Below are positions 25,313-34,982 of a DNA stretch of 64,000 nucleotides, in pieces. The translations under genes were made by a program, and so were the position numbers. Position 1 is the first letter of the stretch. Every line of letters begins with the position of its first letter. The notes below the pieces were generated by a model. It saw nothing but the letters and a program-made list of their open reading frames with translations. It was not told where the DNA came from and searched no databases. Source of the DNA: SZUA-309 sp965233675 (GTDB lineage: Bacteria; Pseudomonadota; Gammaproteobacteria; Pseudomonadales; Azotimanducaceae); contig OZ247498.1 in NCBI GenBank assembly GCA_965233675.1, forward strand, positions 4,650,001 through 4,714,000, in the 5' to 3' direction.

Positions 25313-26089
25313 ATGGGCGTGGCTAAGCCACCGAGAGCGCGGAAGCGCTTTGGTCAGCACTTCCTGGTCGACGAGGGCGTGCTGCAGCGGATCGCGGATG
25401 TGGTGCGACTGCAGCCGGATGATCTGCTGCTCGAGATCGGCCCCGGGCCCGGGGCGCTGACTGAATACCTGTACGGCGACGCGGCCCGGTATGTGGCCGT
25501 GGAGCTGGACCGGGACCTGATCGCGCCCCTGAAGGCACGGTTTGATGATCTCGAACTGATCAGCGCCGACATCCTGCGCGTCGATCTGGCGGAGATCCTG
25601 GACCCGCCCGGCTGGCGTCTGGTGGGTAATCTGCCCTACAACATCTCCTCGCCTCTGTTGCTGACGCTGTTCCGGCATCTGCCACGGATACGAGACATGC
25701 ACTTCATGTTTCAGCGCGAGCTGGGTGAGCGGATCGGCGCCTCACCGGGCAGCAAAAGCTGGGGGCGACTGGGTGTGCTGACGCAGTACTATTGTGAGGT
25801 GGAATCGCTGTTTGATGTGTCACCGGAAGCGTTCTCACCGCCGCCCAGGGTGCATTCGCAGGTCGTCAGACTGATTCCGCGAAAAGAGCGGGCGGCGGTG
25901 AACATGGATCATTTCAATCAGGTGCTGCAGCGTGCCTTCTCATCCCGTCGAAAGCGGATAGCAAATGGACTGAAGGATATGAATGTAGACTGGCAGCGCG
26001 CGGCCGTGGACCCGAATGCCCGTCCGGACGTGTTGAGTGTGGAAGACTTCCTGCAACTGGCGAATGCCGTAATGGACAGTGGTGAATAA
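25313..26089 (+). CDS. rsmA: 16S rRNA dimethyladenosine transferase
   Basis: A 258-residue KsgA/RsmA that dimethylates A1518 and A1519 of 16S rRNA. SAM motif I LEIGPGPGALTEYL, the RFGQHFLVD start and catalytic NLPYNISSPLL are conserved. The ATG directly abuts the pdxA stop. Its 3' end overlaps the GTG start of apaG by 11 bases. Confidence 0.97.
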   Translation: MGVAKPPRARKRFGQHFLVDEGVLQRIADVVRLQPDDLLLEIGPGPGALTEYLYGDAARYVAVELDRDLIAPLKARFDDLELISADILRVDLAEILDPPGWRLVGNLPYNISSPLLLTLFRHLPRIRDMHFMFQRELGERIGASPGSKSWGRLGVLTQYYCEVESLFDVSPEAFSPPPRVHSQVVRLIPRKERAAVNMDHFNQVLQRAFSSRRKRIANGLKDMNVDWQRAAVDPNARPDVLSVEDFLQLANAVMDSGE

Positions 26090-26468
26090 GGTGAGCGGCG
26101 AAGGCGACATCGATATTCAGGTGGAAGTCCGATACATCGAGCGTGAATCCGAGCCTGAGCACAGGCGTTTCGTATTTGCCTACACGATCACCATCACCAA
26201 TGGCGGCGAGGAACCGGCGCAACTGATGAATCGCTACTGGCGCATCACCGACGCCGAAGGCAAGGTCGAGGAGGTGGAAGGCCCGGGCGTGGTGGGTAAG
26301 CAGCCGAGACTTCTGCCGCAACAGTCGTTCCGCTATACGAGTGCGGCCATTCTCAACACCCCCGTCGGCAGCATGGAAGGCCATTATGAGTTCAGGCGGG
26401 ATTCCGGCGAGACCTTCACCGCCCCCATTCTGCCGTTCTCGCTTTTTCAACCGAACGTGGTGCACTGA
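26079..26468 (+). CDS. apaG: ApaG domain protein
   Basis: A 129-residue protein of the fibronectin-like ApaG/DUF525 family: VEVRYIERESEP, FAYTITITNGGEEPAQLMNRYW, VVGKQPRLLPQQSFRYTS and GSMEGHYEF. Function is unsettled; a metal- or nucleotide-binding accessory role beside apaH has been suggested. GTG 26079 is used as start, though GTG 26091 is possible. It lies between rsmA and apaH as in E. coli. Confidence 0.95.
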   Translation: MVNKVSGEGDIDIQVEVRYIERESEPEHRRFVFAYTITITNGGEEPAQLMNRYWRITDAEGKVEEVEGPGVVGKQPRLLPQQSFRYTSAAILNTPVGSMEGHYEFRRDSGETFTAPILPFSLFQPNVVH

Positions 26469-26473
26469 CGCCC

Positions 26474-27295
26474 ATGGCGACCTACGCGATCGGTGATATC
26501 CAGGGCTGCTACGAGGAGTTCTCACGTCTGCTCGATCAGCTGGATTTTCAGGTCGGGCGGGACCGGCTCTGGCTGCTGGGGGATCTGATCAATCGTGGCC
26601 CGGACAACGTCAACGTCGTGCGCAGAGTCATGGGCATGGGCGATTCGGCGACAGTCGTGCTCGGCAATCACGACCTGCATTTTCTGGCAGTGCATCGCGG
26701 CGGTCACTCGCCGAATAGAAGCGACACCTTTGGCGATCTGCTGGAATCTTCCCTGGCCGATGAGGCGTCGGACTGGTTTCGCCACCAGCGCCTCTTCCAT
26801 CGTGACAAATCCCTTGGTTATGCGATGGCCCATGCCGGTGTGCCGCACCTGTGGCGGATGAAGCAGGCGGCCATGCTTGCCGCAGAAGTTGAGGCGGTCG
26901 TTCAGGGACCGGATTGTGAGCGTTACTTTCAGGACATGTATGGCAATGAGCCGGATGTCTGGCAGGATGGCCTGGAAGGTATGCCGCGTTTACGGGCTAT
27001 AACAAATTACTTCACGAGAATGCGGCTGGTGGACGCGGCTGGCGTGATGAACTTTTCACACAAGGGTTCACTGGACGATGCGCCGGAAGGGCTCTCTCCC
27101 TGGTTCGCCTTCGAGCGGCCGCAACCGATGCGTCAGAAGGTTCTGTTCGGGCACTGGGCAGCTCTGGAAGGGCACACGGGCGATGACCGTTTCATCGGCC
27201 TGGACACGGGCTGTGTTTGGGGGCGGTGGTTGACCGCCATGCGTCTGGATGACGGCAACATCTTCCGGGCGAATTCAGTCAAACAGCCAGCCTGA
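26474..27295 (+). CDS. apaH: Symmetrical bis(5'-nucleosyl)-tetraphosphatase
   Basis: A 273-residue PPP-family metallophosphatase that splits Ap4A into two ADP and also removes Np4 caps from RNA. The motifs GDIQGCYEEF, GDLINRGPDN and GNHDLHFLAV are intact, as are the downstream His residues (MAHAGV, GHWAALEG). It is the last gene of the lptD-apaH series, five bases after the apaG stop. Confidence 0.97.
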   Translation: MATYAIGDIQGCYEEFSRLLDQLDFQVGRDRLWLLGDLINRGPDNVNVVRRVMGMGDSATVVLGNHDLHFLAVHRGGHSPNRSDTFGDLLESSLADEASDWFRHQRLFHRDKSLGYAMAHAGVPHLWRMKQAAMLAAEVEAVVQGPDCERYFQDMYGNEPDVWQDGLEGMPRLRAITNYFTRMRLVDAAGVMNFSHKGSLDDAPEGLSPWFAFERPQPMRQKVLFGHWAALEGHTGDDRFIGLDTGCVWGRWLTAMRLDDGNIFRANSVKQPA

Positions 27296-27560
27296 TTCTG
27301 TCTCTAGACAAGCTAGTACACGATTCATTGACAAGTTTCCGGATGTTGATGGCCTTCGGCGCGATGTCCGTTGTCAGACAAAACACTGGGAAAACCGCCT
27401 GTACCCCTGGATCGACCGTCCGGCTGCTGATGCTTTGCTGGTTACCGTGAAACTGTGATCCTGTATGCGGATCGAATGTAGAAGACTCCGAAAACCAGTG
27501 AGACGTCTTCGGGTCTTTTAGAAAGTCGGTACAACCAGACGCAGCAAAGGAGAGCTTGCC
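27296..27560. other. Intergenic region upstream of prkA
   Basis: 265 bases with no gene. GAAGAC and GTCTTC (about 27481-27511) can pair across a 19-base loop, followed by GGGTCTTTT, which might end apaH transcripts. AAAGGAG serves prkA. In enterobacteria the homologous yeaGH genes use RpoS; no clear promoter of that type can be fixed here by eye. Confidence 0.4.
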
Positions 27561-29483
27561 ATGGGTGTATTTGAGCACTATCAGGAACGATTCGACGCAG
27601 CTTTGGAAGAAGAGCTGTCCCTCCAGGAATATCTCGAACTCTGCAGATCAGACGCCAGTGTCTACGCCACCGCCGCCGAGCGACTGCTCATGGCGATCGG
27701 CGAACCCGAGTTCGTGGACACGTCGAAAGACCCGCGCTTGTCGCGCATTTTCTCGAACAAGGTCATAAAGCGGTATCCCGCATTTGGCGAGTTCTACGGT
27801 ATGGAAGAAGCCATCGAGCAGATCGTGTCTTTCTTCCGGCATGCCGCCCAGGGGCTCGAGGAGCGCAAGCAGATTCTGTATCTGCTCGGTCCGGTCGGCG
27901 GCGGTAAGAGCTCGCTGGCAGAAAAGCTGAAAGCGCTGATGCAGCGCATGCCTTTTTACGCCATTGCCGGTTCGCCGCTGAACGAGTCCCCACTGGGGCT
28001 GTTCGACCCGTCTGAAGATGGCGCGATTCTGTCCGAGGAATATGGCATTCCATCGCGCTATCTGCGCGGGGTGATGTCTCCCTGGGCGGCGAAGCGGCTG
28101 CAGGAGTTCGGCGGTGACATCACCCGGTTCAAAGTGGTGAAGATGTACCCGTCGCTGCTGAATCAGATCGCGGTGGCAAAGACCGAGCCGGGTGACGAAA
28201 ACAATCAGGATATTTCTGCCCTGGTCGGCAAGGTGGATATCCGCAAGCTCGAGGATTTCGAGCAGAATGATCCGGATGCCTACAGTTTCTCCGGTGGCCT
28301 GTGTAAGGCAAACCAGGGTCTGCTGGAGTTCGTTGAAATGTTCAAGGCGCCGATCAAGGTGCTGCACCCGCTGCTGACGGCAACCCAGGAAGGTAACTAT
28401 AACGGCACCGAAGCCATTGGTGCTGTGCCCTTCGACGGCATCGTGCTGGCCCACTCGAATGAGTCGGAGTGGCAGACGTTTCGTAACAACAAGAACAACG
28501 AAGCCTTCATCGATCGCGTCTATATCGTCAAGGTTCCCTACTGTCTTCGGGTGACCGAAGAAGTGAAGATCTACGAGAAGCTGATCTCTGACAGCTCCCT
28601 GCACAGTGCGCCGTGCGCGCCGGATACGCTGCGGATGCTGGCCCAGTACTCGGTGCTGTCACGGATGAAGGAGCCGGAAAACTCGAACGTCTTCTCCAAA
28701 CTGCGCGTCTATGACGGTGAAAACCTCAAAGATACGGATCCGAAGGCGAAGAGCATTCAGGAGTATCGGGATGCGGCAGGTGTGGATGAGGGCATGAGCG
28801 GCCAGTCCACCCGGTTTGCCTTCAAGATTCTCTCCAAGGTGTTCAATTTCGATCCGACCGAGGTGGCTGCGAATCCCGTACATCTCATGTACGTGCTCGA
28901 GCAGCAGATCGAGCAGGAGCAGTACGATCAGGATACCCGCGATCGGCTGCTGCGCTTCATCAAGGAATACCTGGCGCCGAAGTATGTGGAGTTCATCGGT
29001 AAGGAAATTCAGACCGCCTATCTGGAGTCTTACTCCGAGTACGGTCAGAACATCTTCGACCGCTACGTCACCTATGCGGACTTCTGGATTCAGGATCAGG
29101 AATACCGGGATCCGGAAACCGGTGACATTCTCGATCGGGGCGCGCTGAACGAAGAGCTCGAAAAGATCGAGAAACCGGCCGGCATCTCCAATCCCAAGGA
29201 CTTCAGAAACGAAATCGTCAATTTCGTTCTGCGGGCCCGGGCAAATCACAATGGCAGTAATCCTTCCTGGCTCAGCTATGAAAAGTTGCGCACGGTGATC
29301 GAGAAAAAGATGTTCTCGAACACGGAGGACCTGCTTCCGGTGATTTCCTTCAACGCCAAATCTTCGAGCGACGATCAGCGTAAGCACGACGATTTCGTGG
29401 CGCGCATGGTGGAGCGGGGTTATACCGAGAAGCAGGTGCGGCTGCTTGCCGAGTGGTACCTGCGGGTACGGAAGTCGCAGTAG
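27561..29483 (+). CDS. prkA: PrkA-family serine protein kinase / AAA+ protein (YeaG)
   Basis: A 640-residue protein of the PrkA/YeaG family. An AAA+ domain with Walker A GPVGGGKSSLAEKL (110-117) is followed by the C-terminal PrkA kinase-like domain. Family members respond to starvation and stationary phase; protein kinase and AAA+ protease activities have both been proposed. It leads the conserved three-gene set prkA-yeaH-spoVR, here with 55 bases to yeaH. Confidence 0.95.
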   Translation: MGVFEHYQERFDAALEEELSLQEYLELCRSDASVYATAAERLLMAIGEPEFVDTSKDPRLSRIFSNKVIKRYPAFGEFYGMEEAIEQIVSFFRHAAQGLEERKQILYLLGPVGGGKSSLAEKLKALMQRMPFYAIAGSPLNESPLGLFDPSEDGAILSEEYGIPSRYLRGVMSPWAAKRLQEFGGDITRFKVVKMYPSLLNQIAVAKTEPGDENNQDISALVGKVDIRKLEDFEQNDPDAYSFSGGLCKANQGLLEFVEMFKAPIKVLHPLLTATQEGNYNGTEAIGAVPFDGIVLAHSNESEWQTFRNNKNNEAFIDRVYIVKVPYCLRVTEEVKIYEKLISDSSLHSAPCAPDTLRMLAQYSVLSRMKEPENSNVFSKLRVYDGENLKDTDPKAKSIQEYRDAAGVDEGMSGQSTRFAFKILSKVFNFDPTEVAANPVHLMYVLEQQIEQEQYDQDTRDRLLRFIKEYLAPKYVEFIGKEIQTAYLESYSEYGQNIFDRYVTYADFWIQDQEYRDPETGDILDRGALNEELEKIEKPAGISNPKDFRNEIVNFVLRARANHNGSNPSWLSYEKLRTVIEKKMFSNTEDLLPVISFNAKSSSDDQRKHDDFVARMVERGYTEKQVRLLAEWYLRVRKSQ

Positions 29484-29538
29484 CCGGGCTCCGGCCGGCG
29501 GCGGTGCCGCCGGTCAGCCTGCTCAGGGGAGCGAAAAC

Positions 29539-30801
29539 ATGTCGTACATCGTCGACAGAAGACTGAACGCCAGGAACAAGAGCACGGTCAACCGGCAGCG
29601 TTTTCTCGAGCGTTACAGGAAGCATATCCGCAAAGCAGTTTCTGATGCGGTGGATACGCGCAGCATCACCGACATGGAGCGTGGCGAGGAGGTCACCATT
29701 CCAGCGGATGATGTTTCAGAGCCCGTCTTTCAGCACGGTCCGGGCGGCAGCCGCGGCATCGTACATCCCGGCAACAGAGAGTTTGTTCAGGGTGATCGTA
29801 TCGCCCGGCCGCAAGGCGGCGCGGCCGGTGGTGGCGGCGAAGCGTCTGACAGTGGAGAGGGCGACGACGATTTCGTCTTCCAGCTCAGCCAGGATGAGTT
29901 TCTCGAGTTTCTGTTCGATGACCTGGCGTTGCCGAATCTCAGTAAACGGGCGCTCAAGGGCGATGCCAGCTTCAAATATGAGCATGCCGGGTTCACCTCA
30001 GACGGAGTGCCCGCGAAGCTTTCGGTTCTCCGGTCGTTGAAGGCATCCAAGGCGCGGCGGATCGCGCTGTCAGGCGAATCGAAACGGCTGCTCAAGGCGG
30101 CCGAGGCGGAGCTGGCAAAGGCGGAAAAACAGGGCGACGAGGTGGGCAAGCGGCGGCTCATGGTCGAGATCGAGCATCTGGAGCGGCGCATCCGGCGGGT
30201 ACCGTTTCTCGATACCAACGATCTTCGCTACAACCTGCATGTGAAGCGACCGGTTCCCACTTCTCAGGCAGTGATGTTCTGCCTGATGGATGTGTCCGGC
30301 TCCATGGATCAGCAGATCAAGGATATGGCCAAGCGCTTCTACCTGCTGCTCTACATGTTTCTGAAGCGCCACTATGAACGCACGGAGATCGTCTTCATTC
30401 GCCATCACACAGTGGCCAAAGAGGTGGATGAGCAGGAGTTTTTCTACTCCCGGGAAACCGGCGGCACCGTGGTGTCCAGCGCGCTCAAACTGATGAACGA
30501 GGTGATCGAGCGCCGTTACTCTCCGAACGAATGGAACATCTACGGTGCCCAGGCATCCGATGGCGATAACTGGAATGACGATTCGCCGATCTGCAGGAAA
30601 CTGCTGGAGGAGCAACTGCTGCCGCTGGTTCAGTACTTTGCGTACGTGGAGATCACCAAGCGGAATCATCAGGCGCTCTGGCGTGAATACGAACAGGTGG
30701 CGGCCCGCTTTTCGGATACCTTCGCACAGCGGCAGATCATGGAGGTGGGCGACATCTTTCCCGTCTTCCACGATCTTTTTCAGAAGCGGGAGGCGGCATG
30801 A
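29539..30801 (+). CDS. yeaH: YeaH/YhbH family protein (DUF444)
   Basis: 420 residues from the ATG at 29539 (MSYIVDRRLN), preceded by GGGGAGCG. A longer in-frame start at 29446 would overlap the prkA end and reads as non-family sequence. DUF444 proteins have a C-terminal von Willebrand A-like domain; here MDVSGSMDQQI is the MIDAS motif (about 256). A Gly-rich linker lies near 95-110. The partner is PrkA by invariant gene neighbourhood. It overlaps spoVR by four bases. Confidence 0.94.
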   Translation: MSYIVDRRLNARNKSTVNRQRFLERYRKHIRKAVSDAVDTRSITDMERGEEVTIPADDVSEPVFQHGPGGSRGIVHPGNREFVQGDRIARPQGGAAGGGGEASDSGEGDDDFVFQLSQDEFLEFLFDDLALPNLSKRALKGDASFKYEHAGFTSDGVPAKLSVLRSLKASKARRIALSGESKRLLKAAEAELAKAEKQGDEVGKRRLMVEIEHLERRIRRVPFLDTNDLRYNLHVKRPVPTSQAVMFCLMDVSGSMDQQIKDMAKRFYLLLYMFLKRHYERTEIVFIRHHTVAKEVDEQEFFYSRETGGTVVSSALKLMNEVIERRYSPNEWNIYGAQASDGDNWNDDSPICRKLLEEQLLPLVQYFAYVEITKRNHQALWREYEQVAARFSDTFAQRQIMEVGDIFPVFHDLFQKREAA

Positions 30802-32312
30802 GCGTTAAACCACTGTCCGAAGGTAGCGCCTGGTCCTTCGAGCTGATCGAAGCTTACAACCGGGAGATCGGCAGAATCGCGGAGGACTTCGGCCTGGATA
30901 CCTATCCGAATCAGATTGAGATCATCCGCTCGGATCAGATGATGGATGCGTATGCCTCGATCGGAATGCCCGTTGGCTACAACCACTGGTCGTTCGGAAA
31001 GCAGTTCGTGGACGTGGAGCGCAACTATCAGAGTGGGGCCATGGGCCTTGCCTACGAAATCGTCATCAACTCGAACCCCTGCATCAGTTATCTGATGGAG
31101 GAAAACAGTATGACCATGCAGGCCCTCGTGATTGCGCACGCCTGCTATGGCCACAACTCCTTTTTCAAAGGTAACTATCTGTTCCGAACCTGGACTGACG
31201 CCACCGCCATCATCGACTACCTGCTGTTTGCCAAGAAGTACATCGCGAGCTGCGAGGAACGCCACGGTATCGAGGAGGTGGAGAAGGTGCTCGATTCCTG
31301 TCACGCGCTGATGAACTACGGTGTGGATCGCTACAAGCGTCCCTATCCCATCTCCGCCGAGGAGGAGAAGCGGCGCCAGGCGGAACGGGCTGAATACGTG
31401 CAGCGGAATCTGAATGATCTCTGGCGCACCTTGCCAAAAGCCCGGAACGTGGATACCCGGGAAGAAATCAGCTTTCCGGAAGAGCCGGAAGAAAACCTGC
31501 TCTATTTTGTCGAGAAGCACGCGCCACTGCTCGAACCCTGGCAGCGGGAAATCGTGCGCATCGTGCGGAAGATCGCTCAGTACTTCTATCCGCAACGGCA
31601 GACCCAGGTGATGAACGAAGGCTGGGCGTCCTTCTGGCATTACACGCTTCTGAACAGGCTTTATGACGAGCGGCTGGTGACCGACGGCTTCATGATGGAG
31701 TTTCTGGCTTCTCATACTTCGGTGCTCTATCAACCGGGCTTCGACGATCCCGGTTACAGTGGGCTCAATCCCTATGCGATCGGCTTCGCCATCTATTCGG
31801 ATCTGAAACGCATGTGTGAGCAGCCGACGGACGAAGACAGGGAGTGGTTTCCCGATATCGCTGGTGCGGACTGGCTGGAAGTGCTGCCCGCCGCCATGCG
31901 TGATTTCAAGGACGAGTCCTTCATCCAGCAGTTCATGTCCCCTGAAGTGATGCGGCAATTCCGGCTGTTCGGCATTCTCGATGACGATGAAGACTCTGAA
32001 ATCGAGGTGCGGGCCATCCACGACAATGGCGGTTACCGCCGGGTTCGGGAACTGCTTGCCAGTCAGTACAACCTGGGGGACCAGAGTCCGAACATCCAGG
32101 TGGTGAAGGTGGACGTGAAAGGCGATCGGAGCCTGACCCTCGCCCACACCCAACATCAGCGTCGGCCCCTGGGGGCAACCACCGACGATGTGCTGAAGCA
32201 TCTGCATCGGCTCTGGGGTTTTCCAGTGGTGCTGGAGTCGACCTGGAACGATGAGGTGGTGAGTACGCATCGCTGCCCGGCGGAAACTGCCGCCGAGCAG
32301 GATGCGGCCTGA
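30798..32312 (+). CDS. SpoVR family protein (YcgB)
   Basis: A 504-residue soluble protein with the SpoVR/YcgB signature: SFGKQFVDVERNYQSG near the N terminus, VIAHACYGHNSFFKGN, QVMNEGWASFWHYT and GLNPYAIGF. The conserved His/Glu pattern suggests a metal site, but biochemistry is unknown. It is third in prkA-yeaH-spoVR, a set linked to stress and sporulation-like programmes across bacteria. Confidence 0.94.
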   Translation: MSVKPLSEGSAWSFELIEAYNREIGRIAEDFGLDTYPNQIEIIRSDQMMDAYASIGMPVGYNHWSFGKQFVDVERNYQSGAMGLAYEIVINSNPCISYLMEENSMTMQALVIAHACYGHNSFFKGNYLFRTWTDATAIIDYLLFAKKYIASCEERHGIEEVEKVLDSCHALMNYGVDRYKRPYPISAEEEKRRQAERAEYVQRNLNDLWRTLPKARNVDTREEISFPEEPEENLLYFVEKHAPLLEPWQREIVRIVRKIAQYFYPQRQTQVMNEGWASFWHYTLLNRLYDERLVTDGFMMEFLASHTSVLYQPGFDDPGYSGLNPYAIGFAIYSDLKRMCEQPTDEDREWFPDIAGADWLEVLPAAMRDFKDESFIQQFMSPEVMRQFRLFGILDDDEDSEIEVRAIHDNGGYRRVRELLASQYNLGDQSPNIQVVKVDVKGDRSLTLAHTQHQRRPLGATTDDVLKHLHRLWGFPVVLESTWNDEVVSTHRCPAETAAEQDAA

Positions 32313-32317
32313 GGCGC

Positions 32318-32896
32318 CTACTCGTTCGAGAACCGCATCTCGAACTCCGGCATATCGTAGTACCAGTAGAACGCGCCGATCTGGCAGCAGAGTCCCCCGC
32401 CTGCCGAACCGCTCGCTGGGTTGCTCACGTCCTGTCCTGAGCCTGTGCCTTGAGGTTTGGAGGGTGTCGCCGGTGCGGGTGGCGGCGTAGCGGTGCCATT
32501 GCCCACGGACAGCGGCATGGACGTTTCGATCACCTCATAGCTCGTGGTCGAGCCGTACTGATCCTGGACGGTAATTCTGACGAAGTCGGTCGATATCTGA
32601 ATGGGTATGTTCACGCCTCCCCAGGTTACCGTTATGCCAACGTTCTCAATGATGTCTTCAAGCAGGACCAGTGCCCATTGCTGTTGCCGGTTCCAGATGT
32701 AGGTGCTGGTGGAGTACGTGGTGAACATACTGAAGTCGTTGTCCAGCGGCTCGATCAGTTCGTTGAATGCGTGGTTTCCAAAGTCCGTTGGATGAGACCT
32801 CACATCTCGACAGTCGGAGCAGATCAGGGTCTGGTGGTCGGCCGTTGCCGGAAGGGCAATGAGCAGCAGGATGAGTGGGAGCGTGATTCTAAGCAT
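32318..32896 (-). CDS. Putative exported protein, unknown function
   Basis: A 192-residue protein. Residues 1-19 are a clear signal peptide ending ALPATA. The mature part starts with CSDC spacing (ICSDCRDV) and has an Ala/Pro/Gly-rich linker (about 135-165), then LCCQIGAFYWYYDMPEFE at the end. I recognise no family. Its ATG overlaps the stop of the upstream gene (ATGCTTAG), so the two are expressed together. The gene is convergent with spoVR, five bases away. Confidence 0.7.
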   Translation of the reverse strand: MLRITLPLILLLIALPATADHQTLICSDCRDVRSHPTDFGNHAFNELIEPLDNDFSMFTTYSTSTYIWNRQQQWALVLLEDIIENVGITVTWGGVNIPIQISTDFVRITVQDQYGSTTSYEVIETSMPLSVGNGTATPPPAPATPSKPQGTGSGQDVSNPASGSAGGGLCCQIGAFYWYYDMPEFEMRFSNE

Positions 32897-33650
32897 TGCT
32901 CAGCGCCTCCCTGATCGTCGTATTGCCGGTTATCTCGCTTTCAATGGACGCCATTTCCTGCAGGATTTTCTCCGCCGCTGACTTGAGTTCCGCGACGTCT
33001 GCCGGTGGAACCGCCGCGTCGGCCAGTCGCGCTTCGATGCTTGCGGGTCTGATGCTCGTGTCGCCGAGTTTTGTGGCGACGATTGCGAACACGAGAAGTT
33101 GTTTCAGGTTGTGGACATTGGGTTCACCGTTTGTGGCGACGGTTGCATAGCGGTTGCCGATCGCGCGATGCAGCGCTTCCGTGTCTCCGGAAAGGGCAAC
33201 CGATCTGTATAAGAGCATCAGGCCCAGGGCTTCCTGATTCGGGTCCTCCGACTGGATGTGCCTGAGCCCGAGCACCTCCGCGGCGACAGGATCACCGTAG
33301 GCGAGTCCTGCCAGAACCGGCTCGCTCCAGGTCTCGTAGGGTCGCGGCTCGGTGGCCTGGGGGTCGCAGGCGATCGCGTCCACGGGTTTGTGCGTTTCCG
33401 GGTGGATGACCACCTGGCCCACGTAACAGTTGGCGTCCTCTGCGGTCTTCCTCGGGATATCGATGGTTCTTGCGGAAACCGTCTGGTCTTTCGGGTCTGC
33501 AGGCTCGAGCTGTGCGGGGGCTTCGGTTGTATTGCCGAGTGAGGGGGTGGATGCGGTTTCCGGTTTCTGAACATTCTGATTCCAGACCTGCCATCCCACG
33601 ATCGCCGCGCAAAGGCACGCGATCGCAACGGTGGAGTGAATTCGATTCAC
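32889..33650 (-). CDS. Putative membrane-anchored protein with helical repeats
   Basis: Start is GTG 33650, preceded by AAGGAG six bases upstream; longer forms lack such a site. The 253-residue product has one N-terminal membrane segment (VAIACLCAAIVGWQVW), a Pro/Thr-rich linker and a helical C-terminal region. ANCYVGQVVIHPETHKP near the middle has a Cys; LGLRHIQSEDPNQEALGLMLLYRSVALSGD recalls tetratrico/Sel1-type helices, though no consensus repeat is clear. Function unknown. It overlaps the next gene. Confidence 0.7.
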   Translation of the reverse strand: MNRIHSTVAIACLCAAIVGWQVWNQNVQKPETASTPSLGNTTEAPAQLEPADPKDQTVSARTIDIPRKTAEDANCYVGQVVIHPETHKPVDAIACDPQATEPRPYETWSEPVLAGLAYGDPVAAEVLGLRHIQSEDPNQEALGLMLLYRSVALSGDTEALHRAIGNRYATVATNGEPNVHNLKQLLVFAIVATKLGDTSIRPASIEARLADAAVPPADVAELKSAAEKILQEMASIESEITGNTTIREALSNA

Positions 33651-33904
33651 ACTGTTCTCCTTGGTCTTCCTTTCAACAGGGGATGGCCAGTTCAGCATCG
33701 TGAGTCGAGTTGCACAGGCGGTTGCCGACCTTGCGCGTCGTGCGTGCCTGGACGTCTGGCGATCGGGTTTCTGTCGATTGGCGCTGCCGCTGATGCCCCT
33801 ATTTTCCCGAGCCAAGGCAGGGTGCGTCTGTAGGAGATCTCGCACAGCGGCGCTCAGAAGGGCTCAACAGAGCAACTTGTCCTGACGTCTGCTAACGTCG
33901 TCCC

Positions 33905-34972
33905 ATGAAGGTGTATCTGGTTGGTGGCGCAGTTCGTGATGAACTTCTCGGGCGCCCGGTCTCCGAACGGGACTGGGTGGTTGTCGGTGCCACCGCGGAG
34001 GAAATGAAGGCCCTCGGCTACCGCCAGGTGGGTCGGGATTTTCCGGTCTTTCTCCATCCCGAAACCCAGGAAGAGTACGCCCTGGCGCGAACGGAGCGGA
34101 AAACCGGGCCAGGCCATCAGGGCTTCGAAGTGCATGCGGATCCGTCGGTCACCCTGGAAGAAGATCTGGTCCGTCGCGATCTCACGATCAATGCCATGGC
34201 GCGGAGTCCGGAAGGCATGCTGATCGATCCGTTTTCCGGCGAATCGGATCTGCACAGGAAGTTGCTTCGCCACGTTTCCGACGCCTTTGCTGAGGATCCA
34301 CTTCGGGTGTTCCGTGTCGCCCGCTTCGCGGCCGTCCTGCCACAGTTCCAGGTGGCCGACGAAACCGGATCGCTGATGGCCAGCATGGCGGCGGAGGGCG
34401 CGCTGGCGGAGCTCTCTGCGGAGCGGGTCTGGGCCGAGCTGGCGAAGGCCATCCAGGGTGACTCGCCGGAGCGATTCGTCGAGGTGCTGAGAAACGCTGG
34501 CGCACTGGATCCCTGGTTGCCGGAGTTCGCAGAAAGAACGCCGCCCGGACCGGGCTCCGGATTGGCGGGTGCTGGCGCATTCGCGGCCTATGTGAGTGCG
34601 CTGCACGAGCGTGACATTCAGGCGTTGACGAAACGGCTGAAAGCGCCCAAGTCACATCAGCGGCTGGGCCTCTGGGTGGCGCGCAATCGATCCGTCTGGA
34701 CGGACTGGCGGCAGGCGGATCCGGACGCCCTGCTGGCCGCGTTGAACGAAGTTCAGGCATTCAAGCCGGAAAATGGACTGGCGGAAGCCCTCGGCGTGGT
34801 GTCGAGTCTGGGCGGGAAGGCGGTAGAAGATCTGAGCGAGGCTGTGGCCGCGATTCGAGCGCAGGTCAGCGCCGAGCAGTTGCAGACGGAGGGTCTGAGT
34901 GGACGGGCCCTTGGGGAGGCGCTTGGCAATGCCCGCCGGCAGCGGCTGATGCAGGCGCAGGCCGGAAGTTAG
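33905..34972 (+). CDS. cca: CCA tRNA nucleotidyltransferase
   Basis: A 355-residue class II enzyme that adds CCA to tRNA 3' ends. The nucleotidyltransferase head is clear: YLVGGAVRDELLG, RDWVVVGA, EEDLVRRDLTINAMA and EDPLRVFRVARFAA. The protein is shorter than the ~410-residue E. coli form and lacks the C-terminal HD phosphatase domain, as in several Pseudomonas-type Cca proteins. It has its own upstream region, divergent from the two unknown genes. Confidence 0.95.
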   Translation: MKVYLVGGAVRDELLGRPVSERDWVVVGATAEEMKALGYRQVGRDFPVFLHPETQEEYALARTERKTGPGHQGFEVHADPSVTLEEDLVRRDLTINAMARSPEGMLIDPFSGESDLHRKLLRHVSDAFAEDPLRVFRVARFAAVLPQFQVADETGSLMASMAAEGALAELSAERVWAELAKAIQGDSPERFVEVLRNAGALDPWLPEFAERTPPGPGSGLAGAGAFAAYVSALHERDIQALTKRLKAPKSHQRLGLWVARNRSVWTDWRQADPDALLAALNEVQAFKPENGLAEALGVVSSLGGKAVEDLSEAVAAIRAQVSAEQLQTEGLSGRALGEALGNARRQRLMQAQAGS

Positions 34973-34982
34973 GCGGCGCCGA

